Program-made: the position numbers and the translations under genes
Notes under the pieces: generated by a model
The model's database searches: none
Seen by the model: the letters and a program-made list of their open reading frames with translations, nothing else
Told to the model about the DNA's origin: nothing
From: Neostapfia colusana
Taxonomy: Eukaryota; Streptophyta; Magnoliopsida; Poales; Poaceae
Length of the DNA: 64,000 nt
Assembly (NCBI GenBank): GCA_030760725.1
Contig: JASWHV010000012.1
Span: 35,805,652 to 35,869,651 of the forward strand
Reading direction: 5' to 3'
Part shown: positions 1-10,031 of the stretch, one piece after another
How positions within the stretch are numbered: position 1 is the stretch's first letter
Layout of the letters: the number at the start of each line of letters is the position of its first letter

Positions 1-645
1 AACTTGCTATACATGACAAGACCAAGGAAGAAGTGAATTGTCTACTTCAAGCTAAGTTCATTTGGCCTTGTAGATAAACCGAATGGGTGTCAAACATAGT
101 CCCGATAGAAAAGAAAAACACAGGAAAACATAGGATTTGTATATACTTCCGAGATCTCATCTGGGCTACACCTAAGGATGAGTATCCCATGCCCATTGCC
201 GACGTATTGATCAACAGTGCTTTAGGGCATAAGGTGATCAGTTTCTTGGACGGCAATGCCGGATACAATCAGATATTCATGGCTGAGGAGGATACTTAAA
301 AGACGGGTTTCTACTGCTTGGGTTTTGTTGGGTTGTTTGAATGGGTTGTCATGACCTTCGGATTGAAGAATGCCAGTGCAACATACCAGAGGGCTATGAA
401 TCTGATCTTCCACGACTTGTTTGGAGATATCCTTAAGGTGTACATAGATGACCTTGTAGTGAAATCGGCTGGTTTCTAGGAGCATAGCTGATTTGAGGAC
501 ATCTCTAGAGAGGATGAGAAAATATGGACTCAAGATGAACCCTCTCAAGTGCGCTTTTGTCGTGTCAGTTAGACGTTTCTTGGGTTTTATCATGCATGAA
601 CATGGCATAGAGGTTGATCCCAAGAAAGTCAAAGCTATTAAAAAG
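1..645 (+). pseudogene. pol: Reverse transcriptase domain, Tat-type, broken
   Basis: Encoded part of a retrotransposon reverse transcriptase, which copies element RNA into DNA in the cytoplasmic particle. Visible motifs are FLDGNAGYNQ (bases 243-272), the palm-region VMTFGLKNASATYQRAM and the catalytic box YIDDLVVKS (441-467), all in one frame. That frame is interrupted by TAA at 297-299 and by further stops near 70 and 478. After about 480 the homologous reading moves between frames. The catalytic aspartate pair is intact, but no continuous protein can be made. The N-terminal part (gag, protease) lies outside the window. Confidence 0.75.
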
Positions 646-1552
646 GATAGGAGAGTTGACATGCAAGGAAGACGTACAAAGTCTGTTGGGAAATATAAAT
701 TACCTAAGAAGGTTTATTGCAAACTTGGCTGGAAAGGTCAGAACCTTCATGCCTCTTTTGAAACTCAAGCACGAGCAGGAGTTCACTTGGGGGGCAGAGC
801 ATATGGAGGCTTTCGAGAGGATCAAAGAATACTTGATCAAGCCATCGGTCTTGCATGCGCCAAGGATGTATCAGCCCTTCCGACTCTATGTAGCTGCCCA
901 AAGCCATGTTACCGGAGCTGTTCCGACTCAGGAAAGCCAAGGTAAGGAGTACTCAGTAGCTTACTTGATCAGACGAATTTTAGATGCCGAAACCAGGTAT
1001 ACTTTTGTTGAGAAATTGTGTTTATCTTGTATTACGCATGTTATAAGTTCCGGCACTGTATCCTCCCTAGTATGTGCTTTGTAACATGTAAACAACATTG
1101 TCAAGCAAATGTTGCAACAACTGATTCTGAGTGGTAGGATAGGTAAATGGGTGTACTCATTAGTGGAATACGGCCTGGTGTTTGAGCCTCTCCAGAGTAT
1201 GAAGGGCCAAGTCGTAGCAGACTTCATCATGGAGCACAATGTGCAGCTCGCGGAGGAATGCATGATTGAGGTACATCCCTGGAAGCTCTTCTTTGATGGA
1301 TCGGTTTGCGACAGGGGTCAAGTAGTCGTATACGTGTTGGTTTCACCCACAAGTGCAATGTACGAGTTTTCTGTACGGCTAAAATTTTGTTGCACCAACA
1401 ACCAAGCCGAATACAAGGCACTGCTGAATGTTTTAGAGCATTTGGTTGACATGGGAATCAAAGACGTCAAGGCTTTTGGCGATTCCAAGCTTGTTATCCA
1501 GAAGGTTAGTGGTGAAAGCCAATGTTACGATGAAACTTTTAATGATTACTGA
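614..1552 (+). pseudogene. pol: RT connection, RNase H and archaeal-like RNase H, broken
   Basis: Two RNase H-like segments in succession. The first (about 614-1083) has the RT thumb/connection stretch LLGNINYLRRFI and then RNase H-like residues around LDAETRYTFVEKLCLSC. The second begins near 1109 with the linker LSGRIGKWVYSLVEYGL. It continues with the RNase H signature FFDGS, then NNQAEYKALL and GDSKLVIQKVSGE. The second domain resembles the archaeal-type RNase H found in Tat elements. A frame break and stop separate the two (stop near 1082), and the second ends at TGA 1550-1552. Confidence 0.7.
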
Positions 1553-1636
1553 GAACATTGTCTAGATATCATCAAGACTTTAGATACATTCTGTGCCAAA
1601 CACATCCCTAGAGAAGAAAACTGGAAGGCAAACAAC

Positions 1637-3026
1637 TTGGCACAACATGCATTGGGCTATGAAGTAAAAAGAGGAAAGTTCCATGTAAAAACCAAGACAT
1701 TGTCTGAGGATGATGGAATCAAGGAGAAACAGAGCAATTCGGCTAGTTTTGACGTGTTAGTTGTTGAGGACTGGAGGCCAGCGATCATAGGATGCTCCAA
1801 AGACCCAAACACGTGCAAAAACAGGAAGGTTCGGCGTCAATAATTGAGGTATATGTTGATCAACGATGAACTATACCACCGAACCATAGATTGACTCTTG
1901 CTGAGGTGTATAGACAGAGATCAAGCAAAGGAGGCCATGGGAGAGGTGCACGAAGGGCTTTGTGACACACATCAGTTTGCCCACAAGATGAAGTGGATGC
2001 TCAAATGAGCTGGTTTCTATTGGCCAACCATGCAAGAGGATTGTTTCAGGTATTACAAAGGGTGTGAAGAATGACAGAGGTTCGGAGATATCCAACAAGC
2101 CCCATCTATCATGCACCATCCCATTGTGAAGCCCTGGCCTTTTCGAGGATGGGGTCTAGACTTCATCGAGGAGATACATCCAGCGTCATCGAAGAAACAC
2201 CGCTTTGTGTTGGTTGCCATGGACTACTTCACTAAGTAGGCAGAGGCCGTTCCACTTAAGAACAACACATACAAAGAGGTAATAAGCTTTGTCCTCGAGC
2301 ATATTACTATAGATTCGGTGTTCCACAGACTCTAACACGGACCAAGGATGAGCCTTCATACCCTCCCAATTCAGGGAGTTTGCTGAATCTTTTAAGATAA
2401 AACTATTGAATTGTTCTCCATATTATCCTCAAACTAATAGACAAGTTGAGGCTAGTAACAAGATACTCATCAAACTCATCAAAAAGAAGATCAAGGAGAA
2501 CCCGAGACGATGGCATGAGATGTTGAATGAAGCCTTACGGGCTCATGGAGTGTCAAGATACGGTGCCACAAAAGTTACCCCATTTGAGCTTGTGTATGGA
2601 CAAGAAGCCATGTTACCTATGGAGATCAAGATGAAGGCACGTCAATTAGATCAACAAGACAACCTTTCGGTTGTGTATTACTGAGAATTGACGATGGACA
2701 AGTTGGATGAAGTATCTGAGAGCCGAATGGAAGCCTTAAAGGAAATTGAGAAGGACAAATTCAGGGTGGCCAAGTATTATAACAAGAGACTTTGAGAGAA
2801 ATTGTTCCAAGTCAGGGACTTAGTATGGAGAATGATTTTGCCCTTTGGAACTCGAGACAAAAAGTTTGGCAAATGGTCACCAAGTTGGGAGGGACCCTTC
2901 AATATTGTGGGGATTGTTCCTGGAAATGCTTACTTTGTGGAGAACTTGCAAGGAGAGAACTCGGGTAAACATATCAATGGAAGGTACTTAAAGAAGTTCT
3001 ACTCGAGTGTGTGGCAAGAGGGTTAA
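1637..3026 (+). pseudogene. pol: Integrase and C-terminal tail, Tat-type, broken
   Basis: Remnant of the enzyme that inserts element DNA into the chromosome. A zinc-binding N-terminus is readable around HEGLCDTHQFAHKMKW, but the second cysteine of its CxxC pair is replaced by TGA near 2072. The catalytic core gives GWGLDFIEEIH (first Asp), a damaged second motif and the third motif near 2430-2460 (YYPQTNRQVEASNK, with its Glu). The tail 2802-3026 encodes FQVRDLVWR and PSWEGPFNIV, as in integrase C-terminal domains. There are at least five stops or frame shifts. Confidence 0.7.
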
Positions 3027-3111
3027 AGCATTTAAGACTTACAAGGTAAAACAACCGATTTATCTAATGAATCATAGATTGGAAGGTGTTCTTTGGCATA
3101 CTCATTTACTT

Positions 3112-3126
3112 AAGAACAGGGGGGCA
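3112..3126 (+). other. Polypurine tract before Tat 3' LTR
   Basis: A purine run with six G (3119-3124) ends just before a TGTG/TGTTAG LTR start. In LTR elements this tract primes plus-strand synthesis. Its place directly after the pol tail fits. Confidence 0.6.
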
Positions 3127-3809
3127 TGTGTTAGGTATGAAAATGGTTATGAGTTTTTTGCAGGTTAGGAGGTGGAAGAAAACAAGGAGGGAGAGGCCTT
3201 TCATATTGAACATTCAAGGCGTAGATAATCTCAGTGAGAGAACCTACCTGAGGCAGGAGGAAAACTTGCGGGAAGCCATTTTACCTTGAAAATTCAAGAT
3301 ACGAGGGCCCAGGTGGGAGTCCAACATGAGAAGACCAAGTTACCTCGCAGCCGCAAGATAAACCACAAGATGCAGAGACCGAGCAAATTATTCTCGAGGG
3401 ACTCAAGACTTTATAAATATTAAGTTGTCGTCATGTAATCGTTCTAGAAGGGTTTGCACGACATTCGTACGTGCCTTAGAGATAAGATAGAATCTTAGAG
3501 ATTAGATAGAATCTTAGTTTGAACTCAGGAAAATGAGATCGTCCAGTTTGTATCGAGTCTATATAAAGGCAGCATTCTGCCGAGGAGAAACAAGCGTGAA
3601 CACAATCAAAACTTTGTTCAAATACTTTCATTTTTATGTCTTCATAGTTCTTAGCTTAGTCTCGTAGCTCTTTGTTGCTTTGCCAAGTAAACCATCCATC
3701 CTCTTGAGACTTACCATGTCCCTGCCTCAGGAACATTACATCTATCCAAGTTTCAGTGACTAACGCCGTGATTACCATAGCTTTGGCGACTCCGTTCATA
3801 TGTTCCACA
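3127..3809 (+). repeat. 3' LTR of the Tat remnant (right end uncertain)
   Basis: The LTR begins at TGTGTTAGG right after the polypurine tract. It holds a good TATA box and A/T-rich leader-like sequence. I place the right end at the CA of TTCCACA (3809) only because it is a plausible LTR terminus. No partner LTR exists in the window to prove it. Confidence 0.45.
3560..3566 (+). promoter_or_regulatory. TATA box in the Tat LTR
   Basis: TATATAA followed by AGGCAGC, about 430 bases into the LTR, where a Pol II promoter of the element is expected. Confidence 0.5.
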
Positions 3810-4342
3810 AACAGTGGGTACAAGGACTGCTTGTCCCCTTGTTCGTCGGACAGGGCACTTGATGGAGTCGCCATATTAATATCCTACCGCCTGCCCCCGT
3901 CTTGTCATAGGGGTAGACCATACCAGGGCGCATGCGCACCCTGCGTACTACTCCTCTTTGGTTCCATCGGAGGTGACGGATATTCAATGCTGCCGCCAGG
4001 GATGGCACTTGAGTGCGTTCCCACTTGACCTGGATGGCACCTGCTCCCCATTGAAGGCCATCTGCTTCTCGGCTACATGAGGTCGGGCTCGGGCCTTTCC
4101 TTCGGGGTCTTCCCTTTTTTTGAGCCTCTAGGGCGAGGCTTGCGGCTTCCAAGGGGACCGGGACCGGGGTCTCTATCCTGTCCGCTCCATCTTCGCCTGA
4201 GTTCGCACTCGGGCTTGCTCCTTGTTGCCGCTCTAGGGACAGCTCCCTGATTCCCCCTAAGGGGTCAGGGTCGGGAACCCCGTCAAGTGCAGTACTAATC
4301 TCAAACTTGTGGTGTGTGTGAGTGGGAGTGAGGGGGGCTATT
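3810..4342 (-). other. Unassigned GC-rich stretch with an open antisense frame
   Basis: The stretch between the Tat LTR and element A. On the minus strand it is open for 191 codons (4371 to 3796); the first codons come from the neighbouring LTR. The product would be rich in Pro, Glu, Arg and Gly, with no motif I recognise. Its base composition differs from the A/T-rich LTRs on both sides. It could be a fragment of an older element's gag or antisense ORF, or random open GC-rich DNA. Confidence 0.3.
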
Positions 4343-7300
4343 TGTAAAAGCCCAAGAAAAGGGACTTGCAAAAACTTTTCTTCACCTCACAACACCACAG
4401 TTTTTATTGTGGATATCTTAGGAAAAAGTGTGAAGAGCAAGTAACCTCCATCAAAAGGGTAATTAGAGGGGAAAGCCCTCACTTTCATAAAGTAGAATTT
4501 GGACACATGAACATGAGAGGTTGAGCTCACCCCTAGAACTTAAAAAGTCTTGGGAAGGTTCAGTCCAAGTTTCATAGAAATCCAACACTTTTTGAGGCAC
4601 TTTTGGAGGTATTTGAAAAAGAGGCCAATTTGAATGTAAATTCAAATTGCAGCAACTTTCATCACTCAAATTCAAAAAGTAGCTTCATATTAAAACTCTG
4701 CACATTTTTCTGAGTTAGCCCACCAATTTTCATCCTTATTGGAGTTCATCTTGTCGGGAGCTAAATTTGCAATAATTCAAAACTGAATTTGAACTTCAGT
4801 TTAAACATGAAGCAAATTTAACCAAACAAAGTTTGAATTTGAAAACTCAAATTCAAACCAAGACTTGGGGGCTAAGTCTCCCATTCAATGTTCAGTAGCT
4901 GGGATATTTACAACAGAAAGGGGGAGAAGGAATTAGAGGGGAGAAGAGGGCCCACTGGTCAGCCACCCTGAAAACCAAACCGACTCAGGCACGAGGACGA
5001 ACACCCCCGCGGGCGACAACGCACGGAGTCGACCCCGTCCCAACGCGGCCACCGCACGGTGAAAGCGCAGAGTCACCACGCCAGCACGACGCTCGCTCGG
5101 CTGTTTTCACGGTGCCCCGGCTGTCCCAGCGTTCCCCCTCCCACAATCGCCCCGCGCGCAAACTTGTTCCTCGCCGCTCTCTGGTCGCCGGCGTCCGAGC
5201 AACCCAGGCACTCTCGTGCCCGGCAAGCAACACAAGAAAGAACCGCCTCGAGGTACTGATCACCACCGTACTGACCTCGCCCTCTCTCTCGCACGGTCGG
5301 CAAAGAATTTGGGGGATTAGTGTGTCGGGGTGTTTAGAACCGAACCATGCCAAATCCGGAAATTCGAAGCAAGTAGGCCACCACTCCTTAGGCCGAGCTA
5401 AAGACATGATCTAGACTCGCCCACGCGTCCCTGAGATCAGAAATCATCGAGTTTCATCGAGTATGGGCGATGTTCTTCGAGCTTTTTGCATCGGCGCCGA
5501 TTTCAGGTCTAGGTCACCGGTGAGGTCGTAGTTGCAGTTGTTTTCACAGAGATCAGTGCCCATATCCATGATCAGCGGGTGTCAGCGGAGCTCCCCGAGC
5601 AAACGGCATCGAAAAAGGTGCAGGGGATGCTGAGTTTGACGTCGCCGATGCGCTCCCGGCCGCTGTTGCCGGCGGGAGCACTGTTCCGGCCGTTGTCAAG
5701 CTCCGGTGAGGGCACCAGTGTGTTCTCCGAGTCGAGTTAGGCACAGGCGGCAATTTCCGTCAAAGTTCGGGCAGTGAAACGCCCGGCGGCGAGCGCTCCC
5801 GCGAGGCGCCGCCGCGGGCGCTGCGGGAGAGCGCGAGGTAGACGAAGGGGGGGGGGCGGGTCCACCGGTCAGCCTCTGACCTCGCACGGGGATCGGTTTG
5901 CGGCCGGGATTCGGTGCGGCAGCGCGGGTAAAACCCCGTGGGCCGCGGTGTGGCCGCATTCTGAGTGGGCCGGCTCGAGGAGTGGGTCCCACCCGCAGGA
6001 TTTAAACATTTTTGGAATTTCCAGTTTTAGTTCAAACTTCAAATGCATAGAACTTTGGCTAGGAAACTCCAAAGTCGATGAACCAAATTTTGCTGAACTC
6101 AGAATTATGAGTACTTTCCAGCAGTACCAAATTCAGCTCATGTAAGTGAATAGGTTTCCAGAATTAAAACCCTAAATTTTAAACTGTTGGGAATTTTATC
6201 TGGAGAACTACTTTATGAAAAATTCTGAAATATGGCTGAGAGGTTCATTAGAAAATCCCTGAATCCCAGTAAAATTTTCAGACTCATCCAAGTTCATTTA
6301 GTTACCCTAATGGGGTGATTAAGAGAACTGCCCTGAGAAAATAGAAAAATGTACAGAAACATTTTTCAGATTTTCTCAAATCTTAATTAGGGCATAACTT
6401 TCTGTAGAATTCTTCAAATGACATGAAACCAACTCCATTAGAACCATCCTAAATTCTAGTTTCCAGAAAGTAAGGGTGGGAGCCATGAAAAATCCTGGAA
6501 TTACTTAGAGGCTCAAATATTGACCAAATAGGCTTTTATTTGTACAAGATTCAATTGAACTGTGTTTCAAATAAAACTTGGTAACAACTCTGATTAGGAC
6601 CCTACCAATCCACCATAAAAATTTCAGAACCAAAGGGGAGGGCTAGCTAGAGTTATTAGTAGTTAAGTATTCAAGTTTACACTTTGCATTTAAATTTACA
6701 TGTCGTATTTCATTACACGTGTAGTCACTGAAGAAGAGACCCCGGAAGTGCTGGACTTCCTCCTTGCGGAAGAAGAGCTAACTACTGACCAGCAGCAACA
6801 AGGCAAGCCCCGGTTTGCATTAACTCTTTTATCATGTTTTGCTTTGTTCACATAACTAGGGTGATGTATGAATGTGCAGTAGGTGTAGGATGAATGGAAC
6901 CCCACTTGCATGACCAAAACTTTTCCATAAGAGTGAGGGTAGTGTCTAAGACCTCGAGTAGATAGGCTATGCTTATTGAGTCATAGGACTTCGGTACAAG
7001 TCGAGTAGTTGGAATCTACTCGCGAGATAGGTTGGGACTCACGGGTTTGGTTTGAGTGATGGGAGATCACTTTAGTAATGAAAATGAGACTAGGCAGGGG
7101 CTAGGGCGCAGCAAGAGGGAGTCTTGTGTGTGCAGCCCTGTCCGTGTCGATTGAGGACCGATCTGTGTGCGGCCCTGCTGAACAAGTATTGAACGTACCG
7201 AAGGCATATCGGATATATGGGCCCCGATAAATCGATGTAGCCTAAACCTCCGGGCGTCGAGGCATAACGCACCGATTTATAGGTGTAGGCTGAGGGCAGC

Positions 7301-8186
7301 AAGGTGGAAATCTGCCAACGGGCATAGAGAGAGATGCTCCGTGTGGGGAACCTCCTGCTCGTTTCGGTGCGACCGGTTCGACGTTCGGGCTGTTGGGTAA
7401 AAGGTTGTCCCGTACGACATCGAGTGAGTGTGCTGTGCAGCTCCACGGGTGGGCGTACGTGACGTGCTCTTTGGGTTTCCCTGCAGGTGTATATCGAGTC
7501 AATTCGCCATCCCTCGCGGTGACGAGTACCGCTTGTTCACTGCGTCGTAACGTAGACTAATGTATGAAATGTTATGGTTCGATCTTGCTGTTATGATACA
7601 ATTGTATTGCTACATGTGTGCCACCAAATATTGCTTACTAAATTTCAGATTTCCAAACTGTTAACTTGTTGCTAAAAGATGAACTAAGGATGAACTTGTA
7701 GGCGTGTCCATTTGCTGCAATATTACTACCCTATGTCATTGTACCCCTCATGTAGAGTTTCATGCTTAGGTGAGTCGGTTAAGCCTTGTTGAGCCATCGT
7801 TCTCACGGTTGCTTCTTAAGTGTTTTTCAGGTGAGGAGCCACCCACGGACTCGGAGTACGAGTCCACCGGCGAGGGTTACCCTCCGTCGGGGACCACGGC
7901 TAAGTGGGAGCCGTACACGCCGCGCTGAGCTGAGGAGTGCAGTTAGTGTGGGTTGCCCTAGGGCTGGGCAACCAACTTTTGCTAGATAGGCGGGCGTGAG
8001 TTGTACAAAAGAAACTTCCTCTGTGTAATAAAGACCCTAGTTTTTAACTGAGAATTGTACTACTTTGTACATTCAGTTTGTTTTTCCCATGTAATATAAT
8101 GTGTTCTTATGACGTGTGCTGTCGGGGGTCGCATCGCGCGGCACCACCCTCTGCGATCCTGGATGAGCGGATTCCGGTCCGCCACA
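4343..8186 (+). repeat. Element A 5' LTR (3844 bp)
   Basis: Starts TGTAAAAGCC and ends CCACA, three bases before the primer-binding site. It is a mosaic: A/T-rich DNA full of AATTTGAATT-like words (4343-4980), a GC-rich island of about 1 kb (4985-5995), A/T-rich DNA again, and then the two coding-like exons and AATAAA (about 8027). A G-run at 5847-5856 is 10 long here and 17 long in the 3' LTR. The small ORFs on both strands of the GC-rich island do not look like genes. Confidence 0.93.
6700..7928 (+). CDS. Putative spliced small acidic protein encoded inside the LTR (element A, 5' copy)
   Basis: Predicted join of 6700-6802 and 7831-7928, giving 66 residues. Exon 1 starts at ATG 6700 and ends AAG before GCAAGC, a GC-type donor. 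The intron of 1028 bases ends TTTTTCAG at 7830. The codon split across the junction is Gly (G+GT), and exon 2 stops at TGA 7926-7928. The product is acidic (runs TEEETPE, AEEEL, TDSEYES) and ends WEPYTPR. LTR B gives matching exons of the same phase, and exon 1 is 78 nt in both A and B when counted from the shared TAG (6722-6724). LTR D gives an equivalent pair. The start is uncertain: in B and D the frame upstream of that TAG is closed, so the real exon 1 may begin there after another splice. No known domain is recognised; function is unknown. Confidence 0.42.
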
Positions 8187-8189
8187 GCC

Positions 8190-8201
8190 TGGTATCAGAG
8201 C
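8190..8201 (+). other. Primer-binding site, initiator Met tRNA (element A)
   Basis: TGGTATCAGAGC lies three bases after the LTR end. It is complementary to the 3' end of plant initiator methionine tRNA, the usual primer for Ty3/gypsy minus-strand synthesis. Confidence 0.9.
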
Positions 8202-8648
8202 TGCATTGGGGATAGCACAGTACTTAAGGACTGCATTATGGGAAAAACTTAGGATTACGGTGAGGATTCGGTAGTTGCCCAAGTAAGGATTATACTAGCC
8301 TAGTTACTTAAAGTGGCAAAGACTAACCTATGTGTTATAATTCTGAATTTCAATTATTGTAACGACGCACCTACGCTCTGGTAAGTTGGTAAGGAACGCC
8401 ACCGAAAGCGGTTCAATTTCGGTTAGCTCCCCCTGACGAGGAACGTGGTTCAGGGATTGATCTCACAGCTTGGTGTGAGACGTCAATATGAACATCTTGG
8501 ACTCTTCATGTTCCTGAGTTCATATGAAACGCTGATCCCTAGCGTGCATTAGGCAAGTAAGTGGAGACCCCACCGCGTGGTCAGTAACGCGAGAGTGTGT
8601 TCGTCTGGAAATAGCCCAGGAGGACATACGCAGCGCTTGCCATCGGCG

Positions 8649-8662
8649 TGCCCTGCAGGGCA
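8649..8662 (+). promoter_or_regulatory. Leader palindrome TGCCCTGCAGGGCA (possible RNA dimer or packaging hairpin)
   Basis: A perfect 14-base palindrome in the leader, also found at 47712-47725 and 57927-57940 in the C copies. In B the same site is a hairpin with a different stem (34725-34745). It lies between the putative splice donor and gag, so only unspliced RNA would keep it. Confidence 0.4.
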
Positions 8663-8734
8663 GTAGTTGGTATCTGTTGGGTTGATAACATTCCCAACCG
8701 TGACGACCCATTCATGACATACTCGGGTTCCACG

Positions 8735-8755
8735 TCGTGTGGTGTTGAAACACGA
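8735..8755 (+). promoter_or_regulatory. Second leader hairpin TCGTGT/ACACGA
   Basis: TCGTGT and ACACGA pair around the loop GGTGTTGAA. The equivalent hairpin in B (minus strand, near 34634-34656) and in C keeps the stem with a slightly different loop. Confidence 0.35.
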
Positions 8756-10031
8756 TCACGTGCCTTGAGACGTGACCTAACTCAAGGACGGCCGTATGAC
8801 AATGATACGGGCGTTTGTATTTACTTTAAAATATGGTACTGCCTGAAATGGAAACAAAACCTTTGAGTGCATCACTATTGTGTGGTCTTCTGCAGGTACT
8901 AACCACGTTGTATCCGTGTAGTAAACGTGTGCGAGAGACCGTTTAGTGCCACACTTGAGACGTATATGCCGGTATAATCCGGTTAGGATTTTCTTTTGTT
9001 AGGAACGTAGTACCGAGATGTTGTAGGCATATGCATGAGAATAATGATAACAGAGAATTAAAATCTATAGGTTCAACATTTAGGACCCTGGTTGGGTATA
9101 AGAATGAGATAGTGGAGTAGGATAGCCAAAGGGATGAAAAACAGAGTGCTCTGTTTTGGGCAGCAAGTTTGCTGATCTTCAACAGGGCATAACTCACAGG
9201 TCTTTTAGCCCAGGGAGGTGTGGTGTATAGCCCTGGGAAGGTATTTAAGTGCTCTACAACTTTGTTGTAGACTTCCAGAGTTGAAACACACCTTAAGATG
9301 GCTTAAATCCCAGAGGAATGTAAACTGTCCAGAACCAGGACAGAGTGAAACATTCTCTGGACTGTTCTGTTTTTCAATGATAACTCCCAGTAGCAAAACC
9401 AAAAATTTTCATATGATACCTCCTTAGAAAGGGTAGACGATGTGTGACATCTTTGCAATTCAAAGTTTCTGAAATTGCAGCACAGAATTCAGTGGAAACC
9501 AGAGTTGAAAACAGCAACTTCTCAAGGGAGGTGCTGTTAAAATTCTTCCAGAAATTCTGCTGATGTTGAATTAGCATAACTTTTTAACCAAACCTAATCT
9601 GGGGGCAAATGAATACTCGTTGGAAAGATACTGAAGTTAATTTTAACTTTGGTATTCAGCTTGAGTCATGAAAATGCCCAGAACCAGATCAAAACTTGGA
9701 CTAGGTAGAAACTGGTCATTCTGACAGAAGAGTGACAGTTGAACTCATTGGAGAGGGTGTTGTACCTCAAGGGTGGTTTACGTGATGACAAAGCGATAGT
9801 AATATCTCGTAGTGACCAAACCTAGTTATGGTGAGCTTCCAAAGAGGAGGTTCATCATGTTGGATTAAACTAGCTTGTGTTTGGTCTGGTAATGGTGTAG
9901 CTTGTTCAAAGTTATTACATTATCTACATACGAGATGTATCGCATGAGTGATTGTCATTGTGTTTTACGCCTATTTTGTTGGACTGCATGCAATTTGTTG
10001 CGGGACTGATGTTATTGTCGTATGGTTGCAG

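Larger units (their letters stand above)
1..3809 (+). mobile_element. Ty3/gypsy Tat-lineage retrotransposon remnant (3' part of pol plus 3' LTR)
   Basis: A decayed LTR retrotransposon cut by the left window edge. In order it shows reverse transcriptase, a first RNase H, a second (archaeal-like) RNase H, integrase, a short C-terminal tail, a polypurine tract and the start of an LTR. The double RNase H and the RT motif YIDDLVVKS are typical of the Tat (Ogre/Retand/Grande) group. Many stops and frame changes show it is old and dead. The coding order and the polypurine tract give the + orientation. The outer end of the LTR is uncertain. Confidence 0.8.
8381..10031 (+). other. Putative leader intron ending at the gag start codon (element A)
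   Basis: CTG followed by GTAAGTTGG (8381) makes a strong 5' splice site about 180 bases after the primer site. GGTTGCAG ends at 10031 and the gag ATG follows at 10032. The same pair occurs at the same places in B (GTAAGAGG to TGCAG) and both C copies (GTAAGCATGG to TTTCTTGCAG). Removing 1651 bases would take out many upstream ATGs and place gag first in the mRNA. The remaining leader holds no coding sequence that I see. Confidence 0.45.
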
